A stretch of DNA of 64,000 nt, from NCBI RefSeq assembly GCF_900114155.1, contig NZ_FOSC01000002.1, positions 1-64,000 on the forward strand. The letters are read 5' to 3'. Under the pieces are notes generated by a model that was not told where the DNA came from, searched no databases, and saw only the letters and a list, made by a program, of their open reading frames with translations. The stretch comes from Marinobacter persicus (GTDB lineage Bacteria > Pseudomonadota > Gammaproteobacteria > Pseudomonadales > Oleiphilaceae). Shown here piece after piece: positions 62,861 to 64,000 of this stretch (positions are counted from its first letter, which is position 1; each line of letters starts with the position of its first letter). Made by a program: the position numbers and the translations under genes.

Positions 62861-64000
62861 TCAAACTTCTCAGGCGGAACTTGTCCGCCAGTCACTCAAG
62901 CGGCGCTACCGTAAGGAGCGCCGGTTTCGGGCCTATGGGGTCATTGCCATTGCCATTGCCCTGTCGGCGCTGGTGATCCTGTTTGCCGACATCATTGGCA
63001 AGGGCTCGGCCGGCTTTATGAAAACCACGCTCAACCTTGAGGTCGAGCTGGATGGCGAAATGATGTATCTGGATGACGCCACTGATGAGCGCCAGATCAA
63101 GATGGCTGATTTCGTCGAGCCGCTGATTCAGGCTCTGATGAAAGAGCTTCCGTCAGCTTCCGAAAGCGACCGGTCGGCGGTGCGGGACCTGATCAACCCT
63201 TACGCGTCGGTCACCCTGCGCGATGCGCTGAAGGAAAACCCGGACTGGCTGAACACCAGCCGCTCCATGACCTTTCTGGCGCATACCGATGTGGATGTGT
63301 TTGTAAAGCACGCCGGTGATTCGGCCTACTCGATCAAGCTGACCGAACAACAGCGTGACTGGGTGAACCAGCTGGTTGAGAAAGGTGTGGTGGAAACCTC
63401 GTTCAACGACACCTTCTTCAAGAACGGCGACTCCCGGGATCCCTCCAAAGCGGGTATTCTGGGTGCGATGATCGGGTCACTGCTGACCATGGTGGTGACG
63501 CTGGCGCTGTCCTTCCCGATCGGGGTGGCCGCGGCCATCTACCTGGAAGAGTTCGCGCCCCAGAACAAGCTCACGGATTTCATTGAAGTGAACATCAACA
63601 ACCTGGCCGCGGTGCCTTCCATCATCTTTGGTCTGTTGGGTCTGGCGGTGTTCATTAACCTGTTTGGGATGCCCCGGTCGGTGCCGGTGGTTGGTGGTCT
63701 GGTGCTTACCCTGATGACCCTGCCCACCATCATCATCTCCAGCCGAGCGGCCATCAAAAGTGTGCCGCCGTCCATCCGGGAAGCGGCAGAGGGCATTGGT
63801 GCCTCGAAGATGCAGGTGGTATTGCACCACGTGCTGCCACTGGCCATGCCGGGCATGCTGACAGGCTCCATCATCGGGATGGCCCAGGCGCTGGGCGAAA
63901 CCGCGCCGCTGCTGCTGATCGGCATGGTGGCGTTTATTGTCGACGTGCCCAATGGCTTTTTTGATTCCGCCACGGTGTTGCCGGTACAGGTATTTCTGTG
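62853..64000 (+). CDS. pstA: Phosphate ABC transporter permease PstA (3'-truncated by window edge)
   Basis: The first 382 codons are visible; the frame is open to the right edge. As in pstC, there is an extended N-terminus: one helix (AYGVIAIAIALSALVILFAD), then a periplasmic insert of about 180 residues before the core. Core permease segments: LLTMVVTLALSFPIGVAAAIYLEEFA, NNLAAVPSIIFGLLG and the EAA loop EAAEGIGASKMQVVLHHVLPLAMPG (each shown split by helix). It starts inside the pstC end (8-base overlap), so it is translationally coupled; pstB and phoU would be expected to follow outside the window. Confidence 0.94.
   Translation, partial: MTDQTSQAELVRQSLKRRYRKERRFRAYGVIAIAIALSALVILFADIIGKGSAGFMKTTLNLEVELDGEMMYLDDATDERQIKMADFVEPLIQALMKELPSASESDRSAVRDLINPYASVTLRDALKENPDWLNTSRSMTFLAHTDVDVFVKHAGDSAYSIKLTEQQRDWVNQLVEKGVVETSFNDTFFKNGDSRDPSKAGILGAMIGSLLTMVVTLALSFPIGVAAAIYLEEFAPQNKLTDFIEVNINNLAAVPSIIFGLLGLAVFINLFGMPRSVPVVGGLVLTLMTLPTIIISSRAAIKSVPPSIREAAEGIGASKMQVVLHHVLPLAMPGMLTGSIIGMAQALGETAPLLLIGMVAFIVDVPNGFFDSATVLPVQVFL

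Noticed and set aside
1..64000. CRISPR arrays, tRNA and rRNA genes, prophage or integrase genes
   Set aside because: No regularly spaced repeats, cloverleaf-type sequences or phage genes were seen on either strand; none of the gaps between genes exceeds about 290 bp.

Overview
The window looks like a chromosomal segment of a marine gammaproteobacterium, most likely Marinobacter or a close relative. This rests on family recognition (tmcA, thiI with a rhodanese domain, ppnN, kdpFABCDE, ktrAB, trkH, acr3/arsJ, pstSCA), moderately high GC and dense packing. No database search was possible. Most of it is ordinary core genome. There is no prophage, integrative element, CRISPR array, rRNA or tRNA that I can see. 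The only mobile element is a group II intron cut by the left edge.

Layout. 1-1230: 3' part of a group II intron (endonuclease-less maturase plus domains V/VI). 1240-7580: a divergent signalling cluster, with two related histidine kinases on the minus strand and Hpt-REC-GGDEF, REC-HDOD and REC proteins on the plus strand. 7618-12289: DUF2288 protein, LysO-type exporter, then an orphan solute-binding lipoprotein overlapping a diguanylate cyclase whose periplasmic part is PhnD-like. 12259-19457: NptA-type Na/Pi transporter, TatD nuclease, PPK2 kinase, DadA, a methyltransferase and an OmpA porin. 19612-34655: two UvrD/Rep helicases, tmcA, an enoyl-CoA hydratase homologue, cytochrome c, ppnN, thiI, a histone-deacetylase-like amidohydrolase, an aldehyde dehydrogenase and mntP. 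34681-36471: corA and uppP.

36587-49795 is a potassium-uptake island. It holds the complete kdp operon (kdpF, an extra 26-codon membrane ORF, kdpABC, kdpDE), apbE, ktrBA, a small membrane protein and trkH. Tandem 11-bp GGCGTAAAAA-type repeats lie upstream of kdp, and GCCGTAAAAAT repeats lie upstream of ktrAB, in the same orientation. This suggests that KdpE controls both. 49815-55321 is an arsenic locus: Acr3 divergent from an ArsC-ArsR fusion, GAPDH and ArsJ, then a redox protein and a DUF318 permease. 55460-60162 holds a SigZ-like sigma factor, an MFS transporter, a tRNA-queuosine mannosyltransferase homologue and a SulP transporter. 60210-64000 is a Pho-box-driven pstSCA operon, cut by the right edge.

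The least explained signal is a pair of non-coding elements of about 110 bp (22053-22165, minus; 31691-31796, plus). Each has 26-28 bp outer arms that are complementary within the element but unrelated between the two. The arms enclose a conserved core with two GGA-loop hairpins that match the CsrA/RsmA binding consensus. Both lie upstream of, and on the same strand as, a UvrD/Rep helicase gene. Other regulatory sites visible are a LexA box at uvrD, an inverted-repeat operator at ars, a Pho box at pstS and several terminators.
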